DNA of 64,000 bases. Origin: Paraphoma chrysanthemicola (Eukaryota > Ascomycota > Dothideomycetes > Pleosporales > Phaeosphaeriaceae). A program made the translations under genes and the position numbers. Position 1 is the first letter of the stretch, and each line of letters starts with the position of its first letter. Shown here in pieces: positions 44,162 to 56,248 of the stretch. The notes beneath the pieces are model-generated. The model was not told the origin of the DNA. It made no database searches and saw only the letters and a list, made by a program, of their open reading frames with translations. The stretch lies in contig JAGMWG010000012.1 of assembly GCA_020744225.1 (NCBI GenBank), positions 248,001-312,000 of the forward strand, in the 5' to 3' direction.

Positions 44162-47100
44162 TTAACGAGGAGGCCCAATAGGGGCCGGGTATCCAGATGC
44201 AGAATGAGAAGTGCTAGGGCGACCGCTGTCCACGGAGCCCCGCGGGTCGTAACGGGGCGTAATATCCCCAGACGCCGCTGCGGAAGAGGAACCAAAAGGA
44301 AATTTGGATTCGAATCGCGGAGTTGGCATGGGCCAACTGTTGGAGTGGTGCTCATCATCCGCGAGGTTGATGCCACTGTCGTTCCAGGGGTTGCGGTAGC
44401 TACCGGTAGATTCAAGGCTGGCGAGAGACGCCTTGGAGGCGTTGCTGGACGCATGCTTGAACAAAGAGCCAGGAGAGTTAGTATTCTTGCGGCCATTGAA
44501 GATGGACGTGAAGGAAGACATGCTGCCCGGCTTGCGAAGCCGGTCAAGCATGCCACGGGGTTCATCGTCGCCGAAATGAGAGCGCGTAGGCGAGTCAGTG
44601 CTGTCAACGGCCGGCTCAGCTCGCTGCAGAAGCTTAGACTCAAAGAAAGGCAGCGAGTCCTCAAAGGAGTCCGACTTGGGACGCGGAAGTGCGCCACGGA
44701 CCGTGTTGGTGTCTAGACCATGCATGACCAGGTGGTTCAGAAGGAAGTCAATTGCGTCCTTGAGTCCTCCGGCATTGTTCCTGGTGAAGACGAGATGGAA
44801 ACTCTCAATGGTCTCTTCTTTGCCATCAATTGTCTCAGTCTGACGATCTTGAAGCTCAGCATCCACAACGTGCTGGGTCTTGAGCTTATCGACGATTTCG
44901 GAGTTGAACTCTGCAGAGCGAAGGTGCTCACTGAGCTCAGCGGTGCTAGGGAAAGCCAAATCATGGGACTCTGGAACCATACCCTGTGCGTGTTAGCATC
45001 GTGCCTTTGCATAAGCATTGCGGTGAACGTACCAAGAACTCGTCAACTGCCAATGGCACCTGGTACTCAGGGCCAGAGACAGTAACGGTGTCACTTGCTT
45101 CCTCAGTACTGGGGAAAGTGATCTTGCAGTTGAACTTCTTCTCAAGCTCATCGATCTTGTCTAGGCGAGCAATGAGCTCACGGTGATATAAGCGGTTGAT
45201 GGTGATGGTCTCAGAGACGAACTCGGCATCAGTCTTCTCAACCATGTCCATGATCTCCTGCTTTACGAGGTCAAGATTCTGAGCATTGCGCGCGGGTGTA
45301 CGGCAGATGACGTTGTCAACCTTGATGTCGTCTTCCTCTTTGCCATAGCCACCGCGGTCCATAGCGTTGGAGAACTTGACGAAGACGGAGTATTTCTTCA
45401 TGATGCGCTGGATATGCTGGCCGCCGATACCGATGATGCGTTTATGATACTGATCAGGCACATGAAACGAGATTGATGCTGGCATCTCTTGCTCAACGAG
45501 GTCGAGACCGTTCTTGGTGGCTTCGTACTGGGCGCCGCGCACCACGATGTAGAAATTGTACTCGTTGAAGCCATCAAAGACAATCTGCACACTGCTGTGG
45601 CTCATGATCTTGTTGATCTTGCCGTTCTTCTTACCGCTGACGAACTCTTTGTGCTCGTTGGCAAGTTCAATCTTCACACTCATGTTGTACTGCGACTTCT
45701 TCACGAAAGGAATGTTGCTGATGACCATCAGAGCAGCGCGGACAGCATCGTCGGAGCCATAGATGTGGAAGTTGAGCTTTTCAAAGCTAACCTCGGCACC
45801 AGAGTTGATACAGATGTCGGAGAGCATGGCGCGCACGTCAGCCGCGGTGGGAGGGCGCTGCGTAGGATCAGGGTGAGTGATGAACCATGAAGCACTGTAA
45901 AATTGACCAGCCTAAGGCACGTGAGTATTGAGGTTGCAACAAAACATGCATGCAGCTTACGAGTATCATCAATTCACGCACAGTGCGCTCGACGTGCAAC
46001 ACATCCGTGCCCTGCACTCGGACAACGCCTCGCTGAACACCGAGCGGCGGCAGCAAAATGTACGAGCCGTTGTTCTCGATGATCTTGCGGACCTTGTCGA
46101 GGCGTTCGAGCAGAATGGCGTCGAGCTTGGTGTCAGTGACCATCACAGGCTTCACAAAGACCTTGGTAGACATGACGAGATCATGCAGGCGTTGCTTGGC
46201 GCGTAGAATGCACTCGTGGTTCTCACCAGTGATGTAGACTAGATCGTCTGGCCTACGGCTAGCGCCGGCCGGCGTATACCCAAAGAGTCGAGGGAACGGG
46301 GGCGGGAAGTAGATGGCTGTTCCTGTGGCAGACTCGATCATCTTGATGTTCTTGCGACCGCGGCCGCAGATGAGCGTATGCATGGTTAATTCGAGCTTCA
46401 TCGTGTCGACATAGCGCTTGAGCTGAAAGTGGGAAGCAATTAGCTTGGTGCGCTAGCGGCAACGGCTGCGGGGTGCTGGAAACTCACAATCTGGTCAATC
46501 ATGATCAGCACACGCGTCTTCGCGTGCTCCATCGTCTCGAGGTCTCCAAAGATGGCGCAGCGCAGACGCGGGTCCATGCCGGTGTCGAGATGGCCATTGA
46601 AGCTCGCAGTCTCGATGTCCGGCTGCTTGGGCATCAGCAAGAAGATGTCGGCCTTGGTGGTCTTGGAGATGAGGTCGAGCTGATTGAGCACGGCGCCCTT
46701 GACATTCTGCGTGGCTGGATCGATGATGAGCTGTGAGTCGATGTCGACAAACGACGAGCGCTAGGCGAACTTGTCAGCACGGCGATGACGAGGGCGGGCA
46801 GCTGAAGCTGAAGCTTACCAGTGAGATGGGCGTCGAGTTGAGCACCTTGCACCGCATCGAGTTCACAATCTCCAGCTCGCCCGACAGGCACACGTTGGTG
46901 ACGAGCGCCCGCAGCGGCCCGCGCTGGAGGCCCGGCAGCGGCTTGGACTCGGCTGACGTGACCGTGGCCTGCACGCGGCCCTCGGTCTGCTCGCTCACGT
47001 CCCGACACAGGTTCCGCAGGTTGTCGACGTTCTGAGTGTGGACGGGCAGCTTGTGCGTCGGGGTGCCTTCTGCCGTCCCTTCCGGATGGGTCCAGCGCGC

Positions 47101-47361
47101 CTTCGCCCCCGGGCTCGCCCACATGATGTCGTCGGGATCGGGCCCGGGCAGGTTCGACGAGAAGGGCACGTTGAAGGACAAGTTGACCTGCGTGCCCGGC
47201 GGGATGACAGGAGGGGCGCTCGTGGCCGTCGAGGGGCGCTTGATGGGAGCTGTGACAGGCGGCATCTCGTGGTTGGACCTCGAGAACGGGAAGCCGGTCG
47301 ACGGGGCCATCTTCTCCCAGCCGTGCCGGGCTGAGCCCGTGAAGTTGGATATCTTGTGCAT
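44162..47361 (-). CDS. Multi-KH-domain RNA-binding protein (vigilin/Bicaudal-C-like)
   Basis: Five exons, all phase 0 (47361-46819, 46760-46488, 46422-45961, 45911-45033, 44983-44162), give 2979 nt, 992 residues. At least two KH modules keep their GxxG loops: ICGRGRKNIKMIES (exon 3) and IIGIGGQHIQRIMKKY (exon 4); further KH-like repeats without an intact loop are visible around SSFVDIDSQLIIDPATQNVK, KVRKIIENNGSYILLPP and KIDELEKKFNCKITFPS. The N-terminal 110 residues and the C-terminal 200 residues are Ser/Pro-rich and disordered. KH arrays bind single-stranded RNA in the cytoplasm; by family it should act in mRNA localisation, stability or translation. I do not recognise a one-to-one yeast ortholog. 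Confidence 0.88.
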
Positions 47362-48426
47362 GGTGCTGGTGGTGCGGGTGCCCTGGGGAGATGGCGGGCG
47401 GAGTGGGTGGTGAGGGAAGAGAAACGAAGGTTGGCGAGCAGCAGTCGAGCGTCGAGCAAGGCGGACGAGTGAGCGTCTCGATCAGCCTTGGCCGCAGACC
47501 GCAGACCCGCTTCCTTGGACCACACCACGCCAAAATGCAGCCAGCCAGTGAGCGCCTCACATCGCACTCCGCACCCGAGACACGCACAATGCCGCTGCCC
47601 GCAATCGCTACAGTGCGTCTCGCAGAGCCTCCCAGCAGCTGCTCTGTCTCGCTGTCTGGCCGCGTCGAGGGCGTCTTGCGCGTGCCGTGTGCCGCGCTCT
47701 TGTTGGCAGCATCTGCTCATGCTTCACCCGCGCTATCGCCCATTGAGCCTAGTCCCATTCTCCGTATTACCGCATCATAGCTCCGGCCGAGAATAGAATA
47801 CGCGAGTCGCGCCCATCACTGCTCATTGCGACCACGAACCGTGATGCTGCGGCAAGTCGTCTCGACTCGCCTCGGATGCTCTCGCGCCTTTGCATAATCT
47901 ACAAGGTTGACCATGCCCGTGTCTGTCCATGGAATGTCCACTGCACCAGTTACGATACTGGTTCGGATATGTCATGTTATCAGCTTCCCGTTATCAGTAG
48001 TCTTATGATTTCTTCATGACCAGGCGCTTTGTCCCACAGGCTTGGATTTGGACCGATACAGCACCGATTATGTGCGGGGCTTCACTTCTCAGACATGGAG
48101 GCCAAGCTGTTTGGTGTGGGGGATGAAGGACTGTACAACCGGTTGCAGACCTCGATCCACGGCTGAGTGACACCTTAACTGCTGTGCTCACCAACCTAAG
48201 ACACACGGCTGTCGTTTCGAGGTCCGGAAACTAGTCGCGGAAGGAACACAAGAAGCGGACTAACTGGATGATACACCATCTCTATTCGAACTGAAGCTAT
48301 CCAATACCGGACATGTTGATAACCGGTTCCATCTTGTGTCCAACTCTCTTATCAAGCTGCATACTACAGTCACCAACTAAATATTACAGTCCCTATCATA
48401 GCCGATAGTCTATACAATGCTCCGCC
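47362..48426. other. Intergenic: KH-gene promoter and 3' region of the disordered-protein gene
   Basis: 1.06 kb with no supported gene. The first 350 bp are GC-rich and hold overlapping frames that look like composition effects; the rest has short frames only. Confidence 0.4.
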
Positions 48427-51006
48427 TCAATAGCGAGTATACACTCTACGAGGCTCTGGTGCATAGGTTTCCTGCACTTCAATAGGCTCTTCTTCAACAT
48501 AGCGCCGCGACTGTGGCGCCACACTGTAGTAACGACGTTCATCTACGGGTTCCTGACGAACAATGCTGACCTCGCGATATTGCGGCTGTGGCGCTCGCAT
48601 GGTCCCAGGTTGTATGCTTTCGTGGCGAACATATCCCTCTGGCACTTCTCGGCGAACAACTTCAGGACGCATGCTGTACGCCCTTGAGGGCGCATACTCG
48701 CGCGGCGGTCCCATCTCTTCGAACTGCGGCCGGTACTCCACCTCTATAGGACGACGCGATGCCTCGCGCTGTCTATACGGTTGGGCTTCGATCATCTCAG
48801 GTCCCGGGCCTTCCACGTATCGCCGAGGCGGCGGTGGCATCTCATCAAACATCTGTGTTCGCGGTGCACGCATCGTGGGCTCCCGCGTGACAGCCCGCTC
48901 GAAGTAGGGATCGACTTCGATGCGGCGAGTGGAAGATGGGGGCGCAGCAGATTCTCGGGCATCAACGGGGGCAGCGTAGTACTTGTTGCCATACTGGTCG
49001 ACCACAATGCGGCGCGGTGGCGGAGCCATTAGCACAGGGGACTGTTGACGGGGCAGATACTCATGTACAGGCGACCGCGACCGATCGCGAACATATCTCG
49101 GCGCAGCTGAAGGGCGGGCCGACGCTTCTCGGTAGATGGGTACTTCATGGCGATCTGCAAACGCGTGGGACGCCGATCGCATCGGACGAGATTCTGCCGC
49201 ATACAATTCCCCACCAGCGCCGCCCGGAGAGTACGGGCGTCGGGCATACTGGAGACTTGCAACCCGCCTAAGGTCTTGTTCGTCACGCTGGACTTTACGT
49301 TGTGGCACGCGAATGACGGTAGGCGGCGCGGGTTCCTCAATCTCGCGATATGTGCGTACAGTCGGTTCTGGGTCCCGATGGTAAACGGGCTGAGATCGGG
49401 GAGACTCGTGCGCGGACATGACATCCGCATCATTGGGAAGAGGCTGCAGCGCGCGGCGCTTGCTAGGTTGTGTGTCTGCATAGGCAGTAAACGTCGGAGG
49501 GGATTGTGGCTCTTCTTTGATGTAAGGCTCAGGTGAAAGTACCGGACGCTTGTTCGCTTGTTGGCGCTTCTTCTCCTCGCGCTTCTCGTCCCTGCGGCGT
49601 TTGCGTGGGTTTTGTACAGGTGGTATAGGGCCTGCTGGGCTGTGGCGTCGAGATCTGTGCGAGTGTCAGTACTGCAGTAGACGATGATGGGGCCGTTTGC
49701 GACTGTCGCCTTTTGCTGGTGAGCGATTCCGCAACTCAAAGGCCAGCTAGTTGTTTGCATCGAGCTACGTGCCGAAAGTGACTTTACTAGCAAATGCGTA
49801 ACGGGTTACGGTAATGCTGGCCTGTATTGACAGCGTCCGCGGGAATACAAAAAAATAAGAGAGCATGTCATACCCATATGTGCCGCCATGGTTCTGGGGA
49901 CCGCGATCACGCGCGCGACCTCTGCTGGGCTCATGTACACCAATGTCAGCAGGGGGCGGCGAATAATCTTCCTCCTCTGCTTCCTCGTTCAATCCTGCAG
50001 GCTCGGGCTCGTAGATTTCAATATCATCGGCCGGCTCGTACGCCTCCTCGTCAAGATCGATCACTGCAGGTTGCACATGTCGAGTTTGCGCACTGGCGCT
50101 GGGCTTTTGCTTTGCCTGTGAGATCAGTGCCCCTGCAGCATCAGCATTGGTGTTTTGGGTGGGATCAAGCTCCTCTGACGACCAACTGTCTGCTTTGCTA
50201 GAGTAGTACGAGTTCTCGTCAAATGACTCTGCGCCATCGCTGTTGTTAGTCGTGGATCGAATGCCAGATACCGGCGGCACGAGCAGCTGAGCCTTGATAA
50301 GACACTCCTCCACATTCAGGTGTGGGTCGCGCTCATCGGCATCATGGCCACGGCCCTTTCTGTCAAACTGGTCTTTGATCTGACGCTCTATTTGTTGCCT
50401 CCTGAGCTGCAACTCTGCCCTGACCAGATTATCAGATTTTGTCAGCAGCACAGGGTCGATGCTAGAAGACGCGGAGATGGCTGAGAAGGGACGCGGGGTG
50501 GGCTGAGTAGGATGAACGGATTGGCTTCCTGAAGAGAGAGCCTGAAAGGAGCTATCCGGTCGCGGGGGGAACAGCTGTGAGGTAGAGATGCCGTTCGAAG
50601 TGCCGTTGGACGCGGGTTTGCTGGGCGGCGTGGATCGCGGTGGACGCGGTGCAACCTGTTCTATTACTTTGGCTGGGAGATGGATACGCGGGTGTTTGCT
50701 AGCAAACACTTCATCGCGAATCTGTAACAGCTTCTGTAGGAACTCGGCCTCGCGAAGCGTCTGCGTGGGCACGCCGCTGGTGCCATTCAAGAACGGCGGT
50801 GCTGCTGCTGCGGTCGACATAAGTGGCTGGCAGGCGATGTGCGCTGCGACAGCTACCAGATAGATCTCAGTATCAAACGCCCAATTTGCGGAAGCAATCA
50901 AGAAGTCGCGATATACAGATACAAGCGATGAACGCTGCTGAGCTGGGTTGATAGCGATGAGTTTGTAGGGCGACACGCCAGGAGAAAAGCGCCGGAGCGC
51001 GACCAT
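48427..51006 (-). CDS. Uncharacterised, mostly disordered Arg/Pro/Tyr-rich protein
   Basis: Two exons (51006-49874, 49654-48427) give 2361 nt, 786 residues. The first 100 residues are folded-looking and hydrophobic (KLIAINPAQQRSSLVSVYRD, WAFDTEIYLVAVAAHIA) and conserved in character. The rest is low complexity: acidic (EEEAYEPADDIEIYEPEPAG) near the end of exon 1, then a bipartite nuclear-type basic cluster NPRKRRRDEKREEKKRQQ, and a long C-terminal part rich in Arg, Pro, Tyr and Glu with repeated PPPRR, YREV and RRYVE segments. This points to a nuclear scaffold or RNA/chromatin-associated protein, but the family is not recognised. The ATG at 51006 was chosen because the frame above begins with TTG. 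It is divergent from the nucleotidase gene with only 91 bp between start codons. Confidence 0.75.
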
Positions 51007-51097
51007 GGAAGTATGCCAAGGCACTAGTCCCAAATCGATTGCACCTTCTTCAAGTGCGCCCTTCACGCTTTCCTCCGACAATCCCTACAACACCAAA
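51007..51097. promoter_or_regulatory. Compact 91-bp divergent promoter
   Basis: Everything between the two start codons of divergent genes. The leaders must be short or overlapping. No named motif is seen. Confidence 0.5.
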
Positions 51098-52214
51098 ATG
51101 GCGGGGCAAGACGAGAAGCCGGTCTTCTTCTTTGATATTGACAATTGTGTAAGTTCAAACGCGTGCGACGAACCTTCTGGTGTGGTCGACCAAGATGGCA
51201 ACATTGTCATGGAGTCATGTCGGATGCTACGACAGTGTGAGCCGTGCACCGGCACAATTGCAATGCGATGGCCTCTCAGCAATGCTATGGATCTATTCGT
51301 ACAGTCGCTAATAGAACGCAGCTTTATTCGAAGAGTGCGCATTTCGCTCCACGACACTATCATTCCCTTCCACTGACTTGAGCAGGTCTCGACATTCATC
51401 GAATGATGGCTGAGTTGATAGGTGAGTGACGATTCCAGTCATCTGTAACCGAAGGATTCCCTGAAATGGCATTCTTCAACAACAAATTGCATTCGTGTCG
51501 AAGCAAGGGGCGGGACGTCAAGTCTCCCATCGTAGTTTCCCATTAAATTGACTGACTCTTCAATAGACCAATTCTTCAAAACACACCTTGGCTTGTCACA
51601 AGATGATGCGAATGAGCTCCACTACAGGTACTATCGCGAATATGGGCTCGCCATTGAAGGTCTTGTCCGCCACCACAAAGTCGACGCCTTGGAATACAAC
51701 AGCAAAGTCGATGATGCTCTCCCGCTAGAAGAAGTCATTAAGCCAAACCCAGAACTACGAAAGCTGATTCAGGATATTGATACCAACAAAATCCGACTAT
51801 GGCTCTTCACCAACGCCTATATCACGCACGGGAAACGTGTTGTGAAGCTCCTTGGCGTCGATGATTTGTTTGAGGGCATCACGTTCTGTGACTACGGTTC
51901 GGACAAATTCTTCTGCAAGCCGCATAAGGAAATGTTCGACAAGGCGATGCAAGAAGCTGGGATTGAGTCGAATCAGAAGTGCTACTTTGTTGGTCAGTCA
52001 CTATATACACACATACAAACGACAACACCACTTACTTTGGACAGACGACTCTTACATCAACTGTGAGGCCGCCGAAAAGCGTGGCTGGAATGTAGCGCAT
52101 CTGCTCGACCAGAACGACACAGAGCCGCCAAAGCAAGCAGCAAAGTACCAGATCCGGAGCCTGCAAGAGCTGCGCACTATCTTTCCAGAAGTCTTCAAGA
52201 GTGCCTCAGCTTGA
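51098..52214 (+). CDS. sdt1: HAD-family pyrimidine 5'-nucleotidase (Sdt1/Phm8-like)
   Basis: Five exons (51098-51148, 51322-51334, 51386-51421, 51567-51992, 52045-52214) give 696 nt, 231 residues. The HAD motifs are complete after splicing: motif I FFDIDNC joined to LYSKS, motif II LWLFTNA, Lys motif CKPHKEMF, motif IV CYFVDDSYINC. The family signature YGLAIEGLVRHHKVDALEY is also present. These enzymes remove phosphate from UMP/CMP and related nucleotides in the cytosol. Exons 2 and 3 are only 13 and 36 nt long; both are forced by phase and by conserved residues (LYSKSLDIHRMMAELID). The last intron has a GTCAGT donor. It shares a 91-bp promoter with the gene on the other strand. Confidence 0.92.
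51322..51334 (+). other. 13-nt microexon of the nucleotidase gene
   Basis: Encodes the LYSK part of HAD motif I. It lies between a CGCAG acceptor and a GTGCGC donor; reading past the donor meets a stop within 14 codons. Confidence 0.75.
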
Positions 52215-52488
52215 GGTTCACCAAACGATACAGCATAGAGCGGAACACTGCACTTAGACACTATAAGGCAAGACGTCCAACTAGACAATAGATCTACCTT
52301 CAGCAAAGACTCAGCTCAGATGTTGGTTCATGAAATGCATCGAAGACTTCATTAATCATAGAAACACAGGTCTATCTGAGAGTACCATTCAAGCAATCAA
52401 TACCTCCGCATGGCCGTAGCCGCGCGCGCAGACAGCACAAAGTCAATCAGGAATCGTTGGCGCGCATCTTACCAACACTTGCCGGCGT

Positions 52489-53436
52489 TTAGTCCGAGTC
52501 GCTGCTAGAAGAGCTGCTCTTTCCTCCACGGCTACGGCTCCTATGCTTCTTCTTCTTGTGCCCGTGGCCATGGCTACTATGGCTATCCGGGTACAGCGCG
52601 CTCAGTCCTGCCGAGCTGCCCGCATACGAAGACCCATGGTGCGATGATCCATGGTGTGAAGACCCATGATGCGACCCGCTACTATGCGACTTATGCTTCT
52701 TGTGCTTCTTCTCTTTCCTGCCGTGTTTGTTAGCAGGAGATCCCCGTATCAGTTGCGCAACATTGGGTAGACTTACTTATCACTTAAAGCGTTGGCGCCA
52801 ATAGCTCCTGCAACGAGTCCGCCGATCGTCCCCAGAGCTCCACCTCCAAGCTTGTTTCCTAGAAACGCGCCGCCCGCGCCTCCGATCAAGGTTGATCCGA
52901 GACCACGATCACCTTCAGCAGGACCGCCTGGGGCGCCGGGCTGGCCGTAGCCGGGTTGCGGAGCACCGTAACCTTGCTGCTGGTGGTCACCGTAGCCCTG
53001 CTGCTGGCCATAACCATGCTGTTGTGGCTGCTGATGATCCTGGTAGCCACCCTGGTGTTGCTGTGCTGGAGGTGGGTAGGGAGAGTGGCTGCGATTCGGG
53101 TCGTAGCTCTGGTCATATTGGCCCTGGTGCTGGGGAGGCGCGTTGTAGCCAGACTGTTGGTAGGAATCGTGGGGTGGAGCTTGGTAGCCCTGCTCAGGAG
53201 TCAGTTCGGTGCTCGAATATAGATGCGCCGGCATGCGCATTGCTACTAACCTGGCCTTGAGGAGGGTATGGGCTGTGCGACTGGCCGTAAGCATCGTGCG
53301 GCTGTTGGTGTCCGCCGTACGGCTGGCCCTGCTGAGGATAATTCTGGTTGTGCCCATAGCCCTGCTGCTGTCCTTGCGCGCCATCATAGCCATGATTTTG
53401 CTGGCCGTGGCCGCCGTAGTAATCTCCACTAGACAT
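52489..53436 (-). CDS. Q/G/Y-rich glycine-zipper membrane protein
   Basis: Three exons (53436-53251, 53189-52777, 52717-52489) give 828 nt, 275 residues. The N-terminal 140 residues are low complexity with Gln, Gly, Tyr, Pro and His in repeats such as GYGQQQGYGDHQQQGYG; this is a prion-like composition. A glycine-zipper segment (about 160-200: LIGGAGGAFLGNKLGGGALG, then a TIGGLVAGAIGANAL helix) follows and could insert in membranes or self-associate. The C-terminus is Lys/His/Ser-rich (KEKKHKKHKSH, three SSHHG copies, a final SDSD). Related fungal proteins are annotated only by the glycine zipper. Role unknown; stress or condensate function is a guess. Confidence 0.82.
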
Positions 53437-54229
53437 CTTTGCAAATATCAAGGTATAGGATCTTAGGTTGAGAAATGAAGAGAGTAAGGAGTGCGTCGGA
53501 ACAATATAGGCAGCCAAATGCACTCGGCGAGTTACCGTGATGTGCTTACGGGTCGGGAGGAGGGGCAATGTCGGGGTGATAGGCTACGAGGCGTTTGTGG
53601 ACATCACACGCGCCTTTTAACTGCAACACATCTCCATGCGCTGCTGACCAGGGGCGCGGCACATGTTCGCAGTCGGTCTTGCCCGAACACGCGTATCATG
53701 GATGCAATCGCGGCGGAGTCGTGAGATCCCTGGTGGTGAGGGGTTGGGCGGAGACGTGAGCGGCGACTGGCGTGTGGCTGAGCAACCTGCCACAAATATC
53801 ATTGGTTATTGAAAGTCGGCCGAGTTCATGCTCACCGCAACGAACATGCTTCTTTGGACCTGATGGAGCTGTATCAGGGGCCAAAGAGCGGTGCATTAAG
53901 ACGTCATGAGGCTGAGAACTGATCCTCACTGCCCCGCACGTACGCGAGGTAAATGAGCCTTCCGACTACATTCACCCACACCTCAACAAGGACACATTGC
54001 GCAACTGTAGAGATGAATCGGTATGCCCGGATTAGATTTGCGCCATCGATTCCGACTACGGAAATCCGGGAGAACAGCTATCCGAGACGCTCATTCATGT
54101 TAGAACGTTTCCTGGTTGACTTCGACGATATGGTCGAGAAAGAGCTTAGACACCGCCTTTGAGGAGATGTATGAGGACCGCCGGTGCTAGTCAGCACATA
54201 CTCCCATCGTCCTCTTTCTCCATGAGCGC
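53437..54229. other. Intergenic around 53.4-54.2 kb
   Basis: Contains the promoter of the glycine-zipper gene and the 3' flank of the small secreted-protein gene. A 69-codon plus-strand frame at 53953-54162 starts with ATG but has no domain or supporting signal. Confidence 0.4.
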
Positions 54230-54701
54230 CTAAGCCTCACCACACCAGACGCTATGGATCTTGCGATCCAGCCAGCCAGGCAGCTCACCAACAGCCAATG
54301 CCTGCTCCTTGCTACCAAACTCGTAGTTCTCAGCATCAGCCGGGCAGCCCCAGAGGCTGTATCACATCAGTCAAGATCCTATACGAAACGAAGCAGGAAT
54401 ACTTACGTGTAGAAACGGCAACGGTAGCCCTTCTCGACGATCACGCTGCGAACCTTGTAGTCGAAGCCGCCGAAGATGTTGTTGAGATCAGTGCACCATA
54501 GGTTAGAGGGAATAGCGGTGGAATCGCCCTTGAGGTTCTGCTCCTTGAAGACGGTGGCGCCGCGGCCATCGTTGGGGGTGAGGCTTTGGGGCTAGAAGTC
54601 GGTTAGTATGTTGAGGTTTAGTGAAGTTTGGGATGAATTACGTTTGGCAGCGCAGCCGCGAGGGTGCCAGTCACGGCGAGCACGAGGTTGAAGAGCTTCA
54701 T
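54230..54701 (-). CDS. Small secreted protein with beta/gamma-crystallin-like pattern
   Basis: Too short per exon to stand out; built from splice sites. Exons 54701-54642, 54591-54407 and 54356-54230 give 372 nt, 123 residues. Residues 1-18 are a signal peptide (MKLFNLVLAVTGTLAAAL). The mature part of about 105 residues contains four cysteines (LWCTD, YRCRFY, WGCPAD, VWCGEA) and reads ATVFKEQNLKGDSTAIP ... DYKVRSVIVEKGYRCRFYT, the pattern of one or two beta/gamma-crystallin motifs seen in many small secreted fungal proteins. Introns of 50 nt each with CTAAC-type branch sites support a real gene. It could be a host-interaction or stress-related secreted protein; function is not known. Confidence 0.8.
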
Positions 54702-56248
54702 TTTGATTGGTTGCGGTTGATTGCCTGCTCGAGGTTGCTGATGGTGTGGGTTGAATGTTGATTGTTCGTTGATATGAGCGGATGGCGGCGCAATTGTAGG
54801 TGGGAGACTCGGTCGTGGTGAGAGGGCAAACAGCCAAAGTCGAGGCCGTTTGCTTATACGTCATGTTGAAGGTGATAACTATTTCCATATTACAATGGTC
54901 CGACTGTTTCATCAGGCGCAAGGGTCATACTTTGAGGATCTTGTCTTTCCAAGGGATCTTCATTTGCGTCGCTTGGCGACTCTTTATACACAGGATAAAC
55001 ACTGATCGGCGTGCCGGCACTTTCTATACTATGAAACGCGACCTAAACAGATTTAGAAGCGTATGTGCCTAAAATATCTACCCTTGAGTATCATCCGACA
55101 GCTAAATTGCTTTCCTTAGCTTTTCTGGGCTTCCTTCTAGCATGTGGGGGCACTCATTAACACTAGATGCAGCGGTTTGTCTATGTTCTCAAGGCATCGA
55201 GAGACACAGTAGCCATTGAGTCGGTTAGGCGCAAAATTCCCGAGCTAGGAGAGTCATTGTAACTACTTGATTGGGCCTAGAAATTGCCAAAGGGCGTATC
55301 TTGATCATCGCATGCGAAAGCCTCGGATGCCATACAATTATACTGACGGATATAATCATGCACGTTTGGTTTTGAAGGCCTGGTGGATTCTTTACTCTGG
55401 CAGTAGACGATCATTCTATCGTCTTCAGGTCTTCGCACTGCATTCGCGAGAACATGTCGATCTTCAGAGATGTAATGCATTAAAACGAGGTGTTGACAGT
55501 CTTGCTACCTGCTATTCTTAGCTTGTGACGACACTGGCCGAAGGGCCACTTGTGATAGGGCAATTCTTATTTCCTTCCGTGGTTTTATAAAAAATGGGCA
55601 AATACCATAACACTAGCTCCGTCCCTCTGGTACCAAGGAAGCGAATGTGCATGTCGAGGTAGGGTGGCTTGGTTTCGACATTGGATGATCCCATGTCTCC
55701 TTGGACTGCACTGCATATGTGATACTGGAATGCAGTTGCCTCACGCATTCATACGATCAAGGTGTGTCTGTTCTGGGCGAAGTGCCAAGCAATGCAGCAT
55801 AAATCCGAAGAATCGCAAGCCTCACTTACATGTTGCCAACAATAACATGGAGAGGACAACGCATACCCTCCATTACGGGCTATACACAAGCAGATGTGGC
55901 CAAAACTGAGATACATCCTCTTCTGAAAGGACCGTACATCGGCGACGAAGATGTGACACAGGAAGATGTGTATCGAAGCAGCCGAAATAATTTTGCGTCC
56001 TCAACCGAGTATTTCCTATGACTGACGATAACGTCTAACGAAGATGAGGGTAATGGGATACGACGGCAGTCAGCCACGCATAGACCATGTGCATTGATTT
56101 ATGCTAAGAGGAATGCACTCTAAAGCAGTGGGCCGAGGTTTTCAAGTGTAGGGACTTCTGTTGTTTGGTAAAGCGCACATTGGATCTGTCAACGTTTTTG
56201 AGGTGTGTCCAAATAGCAATCTCCGCTTGTCATCTGCCAATCCACTCA
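54702..56248. other. Gene-free stretch of 1.5 kb
   Basis: AT-richer than its surroundings. Only short, domain-free frames are seen. It separates the small secreted-protein gene from the broken HET gene. Confidence 0.4.

Noticed and set aside
52618..52680. Tandem repeats that could look like a CRISPR or satellite array
   Set aside because: They are in-frame codon repeats (SSHHG) within a coding exon.
53953..54162. 69-codon plus-strand frame with an ATG
   Set aside because: No signal peptide, domain or splice evidence; length is within chance.
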